Source of the DNA: Candidatus Sumerlaeota bacterium | GTDB lineage: Bacteria; Sumerlaeota; Sumerlaeia; Sumerlaeales; Sumerlaeaceae | Direction of reading: 5' to 3' | Length of the DNA: 64,000 nt | Assembly (NCBI GenBank): GCA_026398535.1 | Contig: JAPLSQ010000073.1 | Coordinates: 1-64,000 of the forward strand | Position numbers and translations under genes: made by a program | Shown here: positions 46,954 to 54,761 of the stretch, one piece after another | Position numbering within the stretch: the stretch's first letter is position 1 | Layout: each line of letters opens with the position of its first letter | The notes under the pieces: generated by a model | What the model was told of the DNA's origin: nothing | What the model saw: only the letters and a program-made list of their open reading frames with translations | The model's database searches: none

Positions 46954-47052
46954 GCGTTCCCAAGCCGCATGTGCGTGTAAATTTTATTCGCGGGGGCGGT
47001 GTGTATGATGTAACAACAAATCAGTTTATCAATATAGACCAAGAGGGATATC

Positions 47053-47544
47053 ATGAAGCTTAGTAAAACGCTGACCGAAGCGATCAACAATCAGATCGCC
47101 ATGGAGTTGCACTCGTCGTACCTGTATCTTGGCATGTCTGCCTACTGCGAATCGCAGAATTTCCCGGGCGCGGCCAAGTGGCTGCGCGCGCAGAGTCACG
47201 AGGAGACAGGCCACGCGATGAAGCTCTTCGATTACCTTTACACGCGCGACGCGAAAGCCGAATTGATGACGCTGGCGGCGCCACCGGCCGCATGGAAGTC
47301 GCTCAGAGCCGTGTTCGATGCGACGCTCAAGCACGAACAGACCGTCACCGCCAGCATCCAGAAACTCCATGATCTGGCCGTCAAGGAGAAGGACACCGCG
47401 GCGCAGATTCTCCTGCAGTGGTACATCACCGAGCAGGTTGAAGAAGAAAAGAACGTGACCGACATCCTGGCGAAATTCGACATGATCGGCGACAGCCCGA
47501 TGGGGCTGATGTTTCTGGACAAGCAACTCGGCGAGCGCGGTTGA
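47053..47544 (+). CDS. Ferritin (FtnA type)
   Basis: Iron-storage protein that forms 24-mer shells. The 163-residue four-helix bundle has the ferroxidase residues: Glu in AMELHSSYLYLGM (about residue 17), SHEETGHAMKLFDYL (Glu and His about residues 50-53), Glu in HEQTVTASIQ and Gln/Glu in QWYITEQVEEEKN. No heme-binding Met of the bacterioferritin type is evident. The ATG follows GAGGGATATC. It stands between the antiporter and a small membrane protein with no fur-type gene near. The helix pattern and length match bacterial ferritins closely. Confidence 0.95.
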   Translation: MKLSKTLTEAINNQIAMELHSSYLYLGMSAYCESQNFPGAAKWLRAQSHEETGHAMKLFDYLYTRDAKAELMTLAAPPAAWKSLRAVFDATLKHEQTVTASIQKLHDLAVKEKDTAAQILLQWYITEQVEEEKNVTDILAKFDMIGDSPMGLMFLDKQLGERG

Positions 47545-47698
47545 GCCCCGGTCGTGCTGACTGGCGCGGCGGTCTCATGCATCCTGCATAAACGGCGCGA
47601 TTCATCGCTTCCCGGCATGCAGGAAAATCCTCCGCGCAGGCAGGATGCAGTTACAAACGGAATCGCCGCATAATTTTTCTGGACTCCGGGAAAATGTC

Positions 47699-47714
47699 TG
47701 GCATAGTTCTTGCC
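47699..47714 (+). promoter_or_regulatory. Candidate sigma-54 promoter
   Basis: TGGCATAGTTCTTGCC matches the sigma-54 -24/-12 consensus (TGGCAyr-N4-TTGCw) at the invariant GG and GC, with the required spacing. It lies about 45 bases before the ATG of the small membrane protein at 47760. An upstream activator site cannot be named. Confidence 0.5.
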
Positions 47715-47759
47715 AAATACCAGTAGTCCAATATCAACGCTGACGGGAGTATCATCACG

Positions 47760-47957
47760 ATGAAGAACCCAGTACTGGGAATTGTGCTGATCGTTGTGGC
47801 TATTGCGCTGATTTATTTCTACGCATGGCCCAAGCTTAAACCATACATCTCACCAGATATGCCATCACCGCCTGGAGCGGGTGGCCCTGGCATGATGATG
47901 CCGGGCATGCCTCTGGGGCCCGGCGGCACAACGGCAACTCAGCCGATGCGGTTCTGA
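47760..47957 (+). CDS. Small membrane protein with Gly/Pro/Met-rich tail
   Basis: A 65-residue protein with one N-terminal transmembrane helix (VLGIVLIVVAIALIYFYAWP, residues 5-24), followed by a polar and Pro/Gly/Met-rich tail (GAGGPGMMMPGMPLGPGG). GGGAG lies ten bases before the ATG, a sigma-54-like promoter is further upstream and a clear terminator follows, so it is probably a real one-gene unit. The Met-rich tail might bind metal such as copper, but that is a guess. No family is recognised. Confidence 0.7.
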   Translation: MKNPVLGIVLIVVAIALIYFYAWPKLKPYISPDMPSPPGAGGPGMMMPGMPLGPGGTTATQPMRF

Positions 47958-47967
47958 GAAACAAGAG

Positions 47968-48017
47968 CCACGAATCACACGCGATTCTGCGCCGTGGTGT
48001 GATTCGTGGTGTTTTTT
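47968..48017 (+). terminator. Rho-independent terminator after small membrane protein
   Basis: A perfect 13-bp inverted repeat, CCACGAATCACAC/GTGTGATTCGTGG, with a 16-base loop is followed by TGTTTTTT. It ends about 40 bases before the ribBA stop on the other strand. The arms also resemble a short dispersed intergenic repeat. Confidence 0.85.
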
Positions 48018-48057
48018 GTGCCTGTGAAAATACGGACGCGGTGTCGGCCTCTGAGTT

Positions 48058-49260
48058 TCAGATGCTTTTCAGCATGTGCCCAAGTTTGGCTTTCTTGGTC
48101 TGAAGGTATCGTTTGTTGAATTTCTGGTGCCCCACTTCGATAGGCACGCGCTCGACGACTACGAGACCGAAACCCGTGATGCCGATGATTTTTTTTGGGT
48201 TATTGGTCATCAGGCGGATGCGACGCAGGCCGATGTCGCGCAGAATCTGCGCGCCGATGCCATACTCGCGCAGGTCGGGCTTGAAACCCAGCGCGGTGTT
48301 AGCCTCGACCGTGTCCAGCCCCTCCTCCTGTTTCTGGTACGCGAGCAGTTTGTTTTTCAGCCCGATGCCGCGGCCTTCCTGGTGGAGGTAGAGCAGGACA
48401 CCCGCGCCTTCCTCGCTGATGTGTTTCATGGCGGCATGAAGCTGGGGGCGGCAATCGCAACGCAGCGAGCCAAGCGTATCGCCCGTGAAGCACTGTGAAT
48501 GGACGCGCACGAGCGCTCCCCGCGCGTTCTCGGCGGCAGGGTCGCCCATGATCATGGCCACATGCCCCTCACAATCCCACGCCTCGTAGTACGTCAGATT
48601 CCATTCGCCGAAATCGTTGACGAAAGGGACGGTGACAACGGGTTTGACGAGTGTTTCGCGTTTCATCCGCCAGCCGATGATATCCCGGATGGTTATAATC
48701 TTAAGGTTGTGGCGCTGGGCGAAAATTTCGAGCTGTGGCATGCGCGCCATGGTTCCGTCGTCGTTCATGATTTCGCAGAGCGCTCCGGCGGGCGGCAGAC
48801 CGGCCATGCGCGCGAGATCAACGACGCCTTCGGTCTGGCCGGCGCGTTCGAGCACGCCGCCCTCGCGCGCGCCAAGCGTCTGCATGTGGCCGGGGCGGGC
48901 AAGATCGTTCGGGCGGGTTGCCGGATCAACGAGAGCGCGCATGGTGGCCGCGCGGTCGTGCGCCGAGATGCCCGTGGTCGTTCCGAGGATCACGTCGACC
49001 GGCTCATAAAAATTCGTGCCGAAACGGGTGTTGCTCGGTCCAAGCGGTTTCAGCCCCAGTTCGCGCAGCCTGTGTTCCGTGGTGGCCGCACAGATAAGCC
49101 CCCTTCCGTGCTTGGCCATGAAATTGATCTTCTCCGGCGTCACATAAGACGCCGCGAAACACAAGTCGCCCTCGTTCTCGCGGTCCTCATCGTCCGTGAG
49201 AATGATCATCTTGCCCGTGCGAAAATCCGCCAAGCCCTCTTCAATTGTCGTTATCATCAT
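48058..49260 (-). CDS. ribBA: Bifunctional DHBP synthase / GTP cyclohydrolase II
   Basis: Makes both precursors of riboflavin. Residues 1-200 are 3,4-dihydroxy-2-butanone 4-phosphate synthase (ILTDDEDRENEGDLCFAA, GISAHDRAATMRAL, RPGHMQTLGAREGGVLERAG). Residues 205-400 are GTP cyclohydrolase II, with zinc ligands in CFTGDTLGSLRCDC, the catalytic LYLHQEGRGIGL and TNNPKKIIG. The usual cyclohydrolase EYxxxxD-type segment is present. It follows ribE with a 15-base gap and forms a two-gene operon. ribD and ribH are not in the window. No FMN riboswitch is visible before ribE. Confidence 0.97.
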   Translation of the reverse strand: MMITTIEEGLADFRTGKMIILTDDEDRENEGDLCFAASYVTPEKINFMAKHGRGLICAATTEHRLRELGLKPLGPSNTRFGTNFYEPVDVILGTTTGISAHDRAATMRALVDPATRPNDLARPGHMQTLGAREGGVLERAGQTEGVVDLARMAGLPPAGALCEIMNDDGTMARMPQLEIFAQRHNLKIITIRDIIGWRMKRETLVKPVVTVPFVNDFGEWNLTYYEAWDCEGHVAMIMGDPAAENARGALVRVHSQCFTGDTLGSLRCDCRPQLHAAMKHISEEGAGVLLYLHQEGRGIGLKNKLLAYQKQEEGLDTVEANTALGFKPDLREYGIGAQILRDIGLRRIRLMTNNPKKIIGITGFGLVVVERVPIEVGHQKFNKRYLQTKKAKLGHMLKSI

Positions 49261-49275
49261 ATCCTGCTACAGTGA

Positions 49276-49929
49276 TTATCCCTTCATTGGTTGGGAATTC
49301 AGGCTTCCCAGCGGTGTGGCGCTGGGATCCAGCGCGCTCTCATCGGGATGCAGATAACGGTAGACATACTTGCCGATGATGTCCGTCTCGATGTTCACGA
49401 GGTTGCCGGGCTTGCGAAACTGGAAGGTAGTGACCTCGAGTGTCTTGGGGATGATCGCCGCGCTGAATATGTCGTTCACGACATCAACCACGGTCAGGCT
49501 GATGCCGTCGACGGCCACGGATCCCTTGGGGACAAGGTAATTCGCGTAACCGGCAGGCAGACGGAAGCGCCACATCTGGCTGTCGCCTTCGGGTGTGATG
49601 GACTCTACGCGCGCCGTGCAATCGACGTGCCCCTGCACAAGGTGTCCTCCAAGCTTTTTGTCCAGCGTCAGCGAGCGCTCGAGATTCACCTTGTCGCCCG
49701 CTGATTTGCTGCCAAGGCTTGTGCGCCGGAGGGTTTCGGCCGAGGCCAGCGTCGTGTAAGTTGTGTCATCAAATGCCGTGACGGTCAGACAGATGCCGTC
49801 GACGGCGATGCTGTCGCCCAGCGCGATGCCCTTGAGCGCCTCGCGGCAATCCACCACAAGTTCGATGGATTCGCGGCCCGGCCGCAGGGCGGCGATCGTG
49901 CCGAATTCCTCCACGATTCCAGTAAACAT
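49276..49929 (-). CDS. ribE: Riboflavin synthase, alpha chain
   Basis: Dismutates two 6,7-dimethyl-8-ribityllumazine molecules into riboflavin. The 217-residue protein starts MFTGIVEEFGTI, with GGAG nine bases upstream, and shows two lumazine-binding repeats: repeat 1 with GDSIAVDGICLTVT and repeat 2 with KGSVAVDGISLTVVDV. GGHLVQGHVDCTA lies between them. The length matches the family. It is the first gene of the ribE-ribBA unit. The gap upstream (49930-50100) holds an inverted repeat but no riboswitch-like fold that I can recognise. Confidence 0.96.
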   Translation of the reverse strand: MFTGIVEEFGTIAALRPGRESIELVVDCREALKGIALGDSIAVDGICLTVTAFDDTTYTTLASAETLRRTSLGSKSAGDKVNLERSLTLDKKLGGHLVQGHVDCTARVESITPEGDSQMWRFRLPAGYANYLVPKGSVAVDGISLTVVDVVNDIFSAAIIPKTLEVTTFQFRKPGNLVNIETDIIGKYVYRYLHPDESALDPSATPLGSLNSQPMKG

Positions 49930-50030
49930 CCGTATCTGCTCCAAATCTTATGGGATTGATGCGATTTTGTGACGCTGCTTATTCTTTACCTCGCAAGCGT
50001 GAAGAGCATCGGAATATTTCCATCCTATTT

Positions 50031-50082
50031 CTTTGCGTGAGCAAGATGATTGAAAATCAATTAAAGCAAATCTCACGCGAAG
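50031..50082. repeat. Imperfect inverted repeat, CTTTGCGTGAGA family
   Basis: CTTTGCGTGAG (50031-50041) and CTCACGCGAAG (50072-50082) pair at 10 of 11 positions around a 30-base AT-rich loop. The arms match those at 1967-2013. It lies between ribE and the next minus-strand gene. Confidence 0.55.
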
Positions 50083-50100
50083 CCGTGAGGAAAACCGGCA

Positions 50101-51279
50101 TTATCCAGCAATGGCCAGCGCAGCGAAATAATGGTGTCCCCACCATGCCGCGAGCGCCAACGACGCGGACACAGCCGCGGCGACGACACCCGGACGCAAC
50201 AGCAGGCGCCGCCATCCGTAAATCACGAATGGCAGAACGCCGATCATGTAGCGATCCATGTAGCTGAAGGGGTATTGAACGGCTTCCATATTCCGGAAGC
50301 TCCTGATACAGAAATGAAGGAGCAGATACAGAAGGCAATAAAACGTGCCGGTGTTGAGAAACGGGTCCGACCATCGCGCCCTGCTCGCTTCCAATGCCAG
50401 CAGCGCCACTCCCGCCACGCTGAAAATCACACACAAAAACACGTAAATTGTGCGAAAAAGCCCGGTTTCAGCGAATCCGCGGAATCCGCTGAACGGCCAC
50501 CCCATGCGCAATTCGAGTGTTGCCGCGGCCGTGGCGTTCCAGCAGCGATGGGAGATGAGCATCCATGCGAGCGGGGGAATGAGAGCCAGCGGCGCCGAAA
50601 GACATTTGCGCCAGCCGCCGCGTCCGTAAACGACAAGATCATTCAGGCAGAATGCCGCGGCGAGAAAGATGCCCGGTGAACGTATCGCCGCGCACAGGCC
50701 CGCAAGCGCATAAGCCAGCGCACGCAGTCCGCCGAGATATGCCGCAAGGGCAAGCAGCAACAGCGCGACGAATGCCGTTTCTCCAAGCGCAAAGCAGGCG
50801 AAATAGACATAGGATGGATAACCCGCGAGCAGGATAAGCGCCGCCAGCCAGCACCGACGGGGTTTGATTGTCGCATGCCGCTCCAGAATCCGCATGAAAG
50901 CGGCCGCCATGACCGCGAATCCGCCCGTGATCAGTCCCATGGCCGCCGCCCACAAAGGCGCCGCCCATGAAAACAACGCGATCAGCGCCGGCCATCCGGC
51001 GTCATGGCGGCGCGCGTCCGCGGGAATCGCGGCGGGATCGAAATTCGCCAGCGCTTGCGCGAAACGCAAATATTCGCCGCCGTCATGACCCGCGAAAACA
51101 CTGGCAAGGGAAAGTTTTGCGTCCGCGCAAAACCATGCCAGCAATGCCGCGCGCAGGCACGCAGCAATGAGGGCGACAAGAATTGCCGCGCGCCACAAAC
51201 GCAAACGGCTGAAACGGCGCGCAGCACAGCTTATGCCGTCGGCATTCACCGGGACGCCGTGTTCCATTGTGTCTATCAT
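50101..51279 (-). CDS. Polytopic membrane protein, probable GT-C glycosyltransferase
   Basis: A protein of about 392 residues with some ten transmembrane segments. An early loop reads VFAGHDGGEYLRFAQAL (about residues 63-79), with an Asp-containing GHDGGEY pattern like the acidic first loop of GT-C enzymes that use polyprenyl phosphate sugars. GYPSYVYFACFALGETAF, a common central segment of the group, follows. It is divergent from a DPM1-like transferase fused to a methyltransferase; the two starts are about 150 bases apart, and they may act in one pathway (inference). The start is uncertain (51279 or 51267) and has no ribosome binding site. Confidence 0.6.
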   Translation of the reverse strand: MIDTMEHGVPVNADGISCAARRFSRLRLWRAAILVALIAACLRAALLAWFCADAKLSLASVFAGHDGGEYLRFAQALANFDPAAIPADARRHDAGWPALIALFSWAAPLWAAAMGLITGGFAVMAAAFMRILERHATIKPRRCWLAALILLAGYPSYVYFACFALGETAFVALLLLALAAYLGGLRALAYALAGLCAAIRSPGIFLAAAFCLNDLVVYGRGGWRKCLSAPLALIPPLAWMLISHRCWNATAAATLELRMGWPFSGFRGFAETGLFRTIYVFLCVIFSVAGVALLALEASRARWSDPFLNTGTFYCLLYLLLHFCIRSFRNMEAVQYPFSYMDRYMIGVLPFVIYGWRRLLLRPGVVAAAVSASLALAAWWGHHYFAALAIAG

Positions 51280-51433
51280 GATGATTATGAACAAAGCGGA
51301 AGCGGGCTTCCGCACTCACATTGCTGATTGTGGTCATTCGCGGCAGCCGATTCCAAGCTTCAAATTGTATGAGCGATCGTATCTGCCAACATACGCCGCA
51401 CATTCTTCTGGCTTGTGATGCGCGGGACAAGGC

Positions 51434-53434
51434 ATGATAAATTCCATGCAGAACAACGACTTGCTCGATATCAGCGTTGTGATCCCATGCCTTAATGAGG
51501 CGCGCACAGTCGGGCGGTGTGTTGAAGCCGCGATTGAAGGAATCGGCGCCGCGGGACTTTCGGGGGAGGTCATTGTCGCCGACAATGGTTCCTCCGATCG
51601 CTCCCGCGAGCGGGCGGTCGCAGCGGGCGCGCGCATCGTGTCGGCCGAGCACCGCGGCTACGGCGCAGCAGTGCAGGCGGGTTTTCTCGCCGCCCGCGGC
51701 AAGCTTCTGGTCATGGGCGATGCCGACCTCAGTTATGATTTCCGCGAAATCCAGGCGCTGACCGCCGAGCAAAGCCGCACGGGCGCCGGCCTTGTCATCG
51801 GCGACCGGCTCAACGGGCGCATCGAGCGCGGCGCGATGCCATGGGCGCACCGCGTCATCGGCAATCCCGCCATCTCCCGAACCATCAGGCTGATCTTCGG
51901 CACGCCGGTAAACGACTGTTATTGCGGACTGCGGCTCATCACCCGCGACGCTCACCGCCGCCTGCGATTGACATCAACCGGCATGGAATATGCCCTTGAA
52001 ATGATCGTGCTGGCGAAACTTGCGGGAATAACATTCGCCAATGTGCCGGTCACGCTGCGCATGGACGACCGCGACCGCCCGCCCCATTTGCGCACGATCC
52101 GCGACGGCTATCGCTCCTTCCGGTTCCTGTTCCAACACGCGCCCATCACTGTGTACCTTGCCCCCGGACTGTGCCTGATCGCGGGCGCGCTCGTTCAACT
52201 TGCTTCGACGGCATGGCGCGAAATTGCCGCGGGCGCCCCGGCGCCGCTTAACGCGTTGACGCTGGCTGCCGGGGGCGTGCTCCTGCTTGGATGGGTCATG
52301 ATTCTGCTTGGTGTCATTGCCCGCATGTTCGCGGCGGGTTTTCTTCACGGCAGTGTTGACCCGCTCCTGCCGCGCTTCTTTCAGCTTGTGCAACTCGAGC
52401 ACGGGGTTTCCATCTGCCTGGTGGCGGTTGCGGCGGGGTTTGGACTATTGGCCTGCGACAGCTGGTCGCATGCGCTGTTTTATCTTGGTGTTCTCGGACT
52501 TGTCATGGGCGCGGGAACGCTCTTTGGCGCTTTTGTGGTGAGCCTGATCGGGCGCGCGGTGCCGGACAACCGTTTCTATCCGTCCGAAGAGCGGGGGGAG
52601 CGTGCCGGATCATCGCGGAGGAATGCGCTGGGCGCTGATGAACAGAACGTGCCGCACAGCCTGGCCACCCAGGCGGTGCTTGCCCGCGCGCCGCGCTACA
52701 ACGAGTGGCTGTTCGACTCGGTTGCGGAGGCCTTGCATGACGCGCGGCGCATACTTGACGCAGGCTGTTCGATCGGCAACATGACAAACATCGCGGCGTT
52801 CCGCGCAACTTGCAAGGCGGGCGCAGGTTCCGGTATAATGGTTGTCGGACTGGAGGTCATTCCGGCTGCGGTTGCTGAGTTCCGCCGTCGTTATGCCGGC
52901 CGGGCGGACATGATGGTGGTCGAGGGTGATATCATGCGTCCGCCTGATGACATCAAGCGCCGGGCTCCTTTCGACTGCGCGCTGTGTTTCAACGTGCTCG
53001 AACATCTTGAGGACGACACCGGAGCATTGCGGATCATCGGGTCATTGCTGAAACCGGGCGGAATGCTGGGACTGGTGATTCCAGGTGGCGGCAACGCGCT
53101 CTACGGAACGCTGGACGCGCTCGACCTCCACTGCCGCAGATACACGAAAGCCCGCCTGCGCGCCCGGCTCGAAGCGTCTGGTTACAAGATTGTGTCGATC
53201 CGGCATGTCAATGCCGCGGGATATTTTCTGTGGTTCCTGAAAGGGCGCATCCTGCACTCAAAAAAATTCCGCGATGGCGAAACGGCCGCATTCGACAAAC
53301 TCGTCCCGTTTCTGCGCAAATTAGACTCGCTTGTCGGCCCCCCGTTCGGCCAGTCGATTGCTGTTGTTGCCCGCCGCGGCGAACAGCCTCAGAACAGCTC
53401 CCAGCCTCCCACCACGGCGCCGCCATCGGGATAG
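51434..53434 (+). CDS. GT2 glycosyltransferase fused to SAM-dependent methyltransferase
   Basis: A 666-residue protein with two enzyme parts. Residues 1-230 are a DPM1-like GT-A domain: SVVIPCLNEARTVGRCVEAA, VIVADNGSSDRS, GYGAAVQAGF, MGDADLSYDF (DxD) and VNDCYCGLRLITRDA. Residues 240-380 hold about four membrane helices. Residues 420-650 are a class I methyltransferase: ILDAGCSIGNMTN (SAM motif I), VVGLEVIPAAVAEFRRRY, CALCFNVLEHLEDD and LLKPGGMLGLVIPG. GT2 polyprenol-phosphate transferases with two to four helices are known; the fused methyltransferase is less usual. The product could be a methylated lipid-linked sugar. The 3' end overlaps the convergent DUF1343 gene by 46 bases. Confidence 0.85.
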   Translation: MINSMQNNDLLDISVVIPCLNEARTVGRCVEAAIEGIGAAGLSGEVIVADNGSSDRSRERAVAAGARIVSAEHRGYGAAVQAGFLAARGKLLVMGDADLSYDFREIQALTAEQSRTGAGLVIGDRLNGRIERGAMPWAHRVIGNPAISRTIRLIFGTPVNDCYCGLRLITRDAHRRLRLTSTGMEYALEMIVLAKLAGITFANVPVTLRMDDRDRPPHLRTIRDGYRSFRFLFQHAPITVYLAPGLCLIAGALVQLASTAWREIAAGAPAPLNALTLAAGGVLLLGWVMILLGVIARMFAAGFLHGSVDPLLPRFFQLVQLEHGVSICLVAVAAGFGLLACDSWSHALFYLGVLGLVMGAGTLFGAFVVSLIGRAVPDNRFYPSEERGERAGSSRRNALGADEQNVPHSLATQAVLARAPRYNEWLFDSVAEALHDARRILDAGCSIGNMTNIAAFRATCKAGAGSGIMVVGLEVIPAAVAEFRRRYAGRADMMVVEGDIMRPPDDIKRRAPFDCALCFNVLEHLEDDTGALRIIGSLLKPGGMLGLVIPGGGNALYGTLDALDLHCRRYTKARLRARLEASGYKIVSIRHVNAAGYFLWFLKGRILHSKKFRDGETAAFDKLVPFLRKLDSLVGPPFGQSIAVVARRGEQPQNSSQPPTTAPPSG

Positions 53435-54633
53435 AGCAGGCAGCGCGAACGGAAAGCCTTGAAATCCACGAGCAACTGCTGCCACTCGGCAACGATCGAA
53501 TCAACTGGCTCCGTCTTGATCCGGTTATGAAGGTTGGGCACGCCCATAAGATCGGACGCGTAGGTGGTGATGGTCACCTGCGAGGGATACATCTGGTATG
53601 CTGTTTGAAGCATGATCATGCCCGCGCGGACAGGTTCGAAGACGTCGCGGTTCGTGACGGTAACGCGCGCACCGCCGCACGTTTTCCCGCTCCATTTTGA
53701 TGATGCAGGTGTGAACGTTGCGGGATCGAACCTGACACCCGGCAAGGCCAGCGATGTCAGGCGATCGGCATAGGCTTGGGTGTTGATGAACGGGGCTCCG
53801 ATGAGCTCAAAGGGATTGGTCGTGCCGCGCCCCTCGCTGATGTTGCTGCCCTCGAAGATGCATGTGCCCGGATAAACGGAGGCTGTGTCGGGCGTGCGCA
53901 TGTTGGGCGATGGCGGGACAAACCTTCGCCCGGTTTCGGTCCACCATTGGCCGCGCCGCCAGCCCGGCGCCTTGATGACATGAAGGTTTGCCTGGGGAAT
54001 CATCCACTCAGTATTCCACATTGTGGCGATTTCGCCCGCGGTCATCCCATGGCGCGTGGCCACGCAAAAGGCCGCGCCGGGGCCAAGACGCCCGATCAGG
54101 CCGTAATTGAGCGTATTGGGTCTTCCCTCGACAAGAATGCCGCCGATGGGATTCGGGCGGTCGATGATGAAGAAGGATTTGCCGTTGGCCGCCGCAGCCT
54201 CCATGCAATAAGTCATGGTCCACATGAACGTGTAGAATCGCACGCCGACATCCTGCAGGTCGCAGACGAGCGCGTCAACCATCGCCAGTTGCTCGCTGGT
54301 GGGGGCATTGCGCGTGCCATAGACGGCGTAAACGGGTATGCTTGTTTCGGGATCGATGTAGTCGCCGCCGCCGACTCCGGGTGGCAGAGCGCCGCGCAGG
54401 CCATGTTCGGGCGCGAAAAACGCCGTGATCGACGTGCCATGCTCGAGCATGAGCGCGTCTGCGTCGAGACGGCCCGTCTCGTCGCACCCCGACGGGTTCG
54501 TAATCATGCCGATGCGCTGTCCCCTTGTGGCAGCAGCCACTTCCGCAAGCTGATCAGCCACCCCGCCGCTCCATGCCTGATTCAGGCACAGAATCACAAA
54601 AACCGCAATCACCGCGTATTTTGACTTGGTCAT
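53389..54633 (-). CDS. Exported DUF1343 protein (NamZ-like exo-muramidase)
   Basis: A 414-residue exported protein. The signal peptide is MTKSKYAVIAVFVILCLNQAWS, and CAGGAG lies before the ATG. The DUF1343 core has GQRIGMITNPSGCDETGR, FFAPEHGLRG, VYAVYGTRNAPT, VCDLQDVGVRFYTFMWTM, IIDRPNPIGG and EGSNISEGRGTTNPFELIGAPF. Characterised members (GH171, NamZ) remove N-acetylmuramic acid from the non-reducing ends of peptidoglycan fragments. This suggests a role in wall recycling or in eating other bacteria's walls. No ampG, murQ or nagZ is adjacent. Its 3' end overlaps the GT2 fusion gene. Confidence 0.92.
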   Translation of the reverse strand: MTKSKYAVIAVFVILCLNQAWSGGVADQLAEVAAATRGQRIGMITNPSGCDETGRLDADALMLEHGTSITAFFAPEHGLRGALPPGVGGGDYIDPETSIPVYAVYGTRNAPTSEQLAMVDALVCDLQDVGVRFYTFMWTMTYCMEAAAANGKSFFIIDRPNPIGGILVEGRPNTLNYGLIGRLGPGAAFCVATRHGMTAGEIATMWNTEWMIPQANLHVIKAPGWRRGQWWTETGRRFVPPSPNMRTPDTASVYPGTCIFEGSNISEGRGTTNPFELIGAPFINTQAYADRLTSLALPGVRFDPATFTPASSKWSGKTCGGARVTVTNRDVFEPVRAGMIMLQTAYQMYPSQVTITTYASDLMGVPNLHNRIKTEPVDSIVAEWQQLLVDFKAFRSRCLLYPDGGAVVGGWELF

Positions 54634-54761
54634 CGCTCAACTCCTGGAAGATGGATTATTGAAATCAGCGGCGCAATATCAAGGAACAAAAGATTCGCGG
54701 CAATTTCTGAACATGGCGCATGGCACAGATTACAAAGGCGCCCGCCTTAAATCACTTGGCG

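Noticed and set aside
47578-47649. 10-bp inverted repeat TGCATCCTGC/GCAGGATGCA around a 52-base loop after ferritin
   Set aside because: The loop is long, there is no T tract, and the arms overlap the GGCAGGATGC repeat, so a terminator call is not supported.
49930-50100. FMN riboswitch before ribE
   Set aside because: The region lacks the conserved RFN blocks; only the CTTTGCG-type inverted repeat is present.
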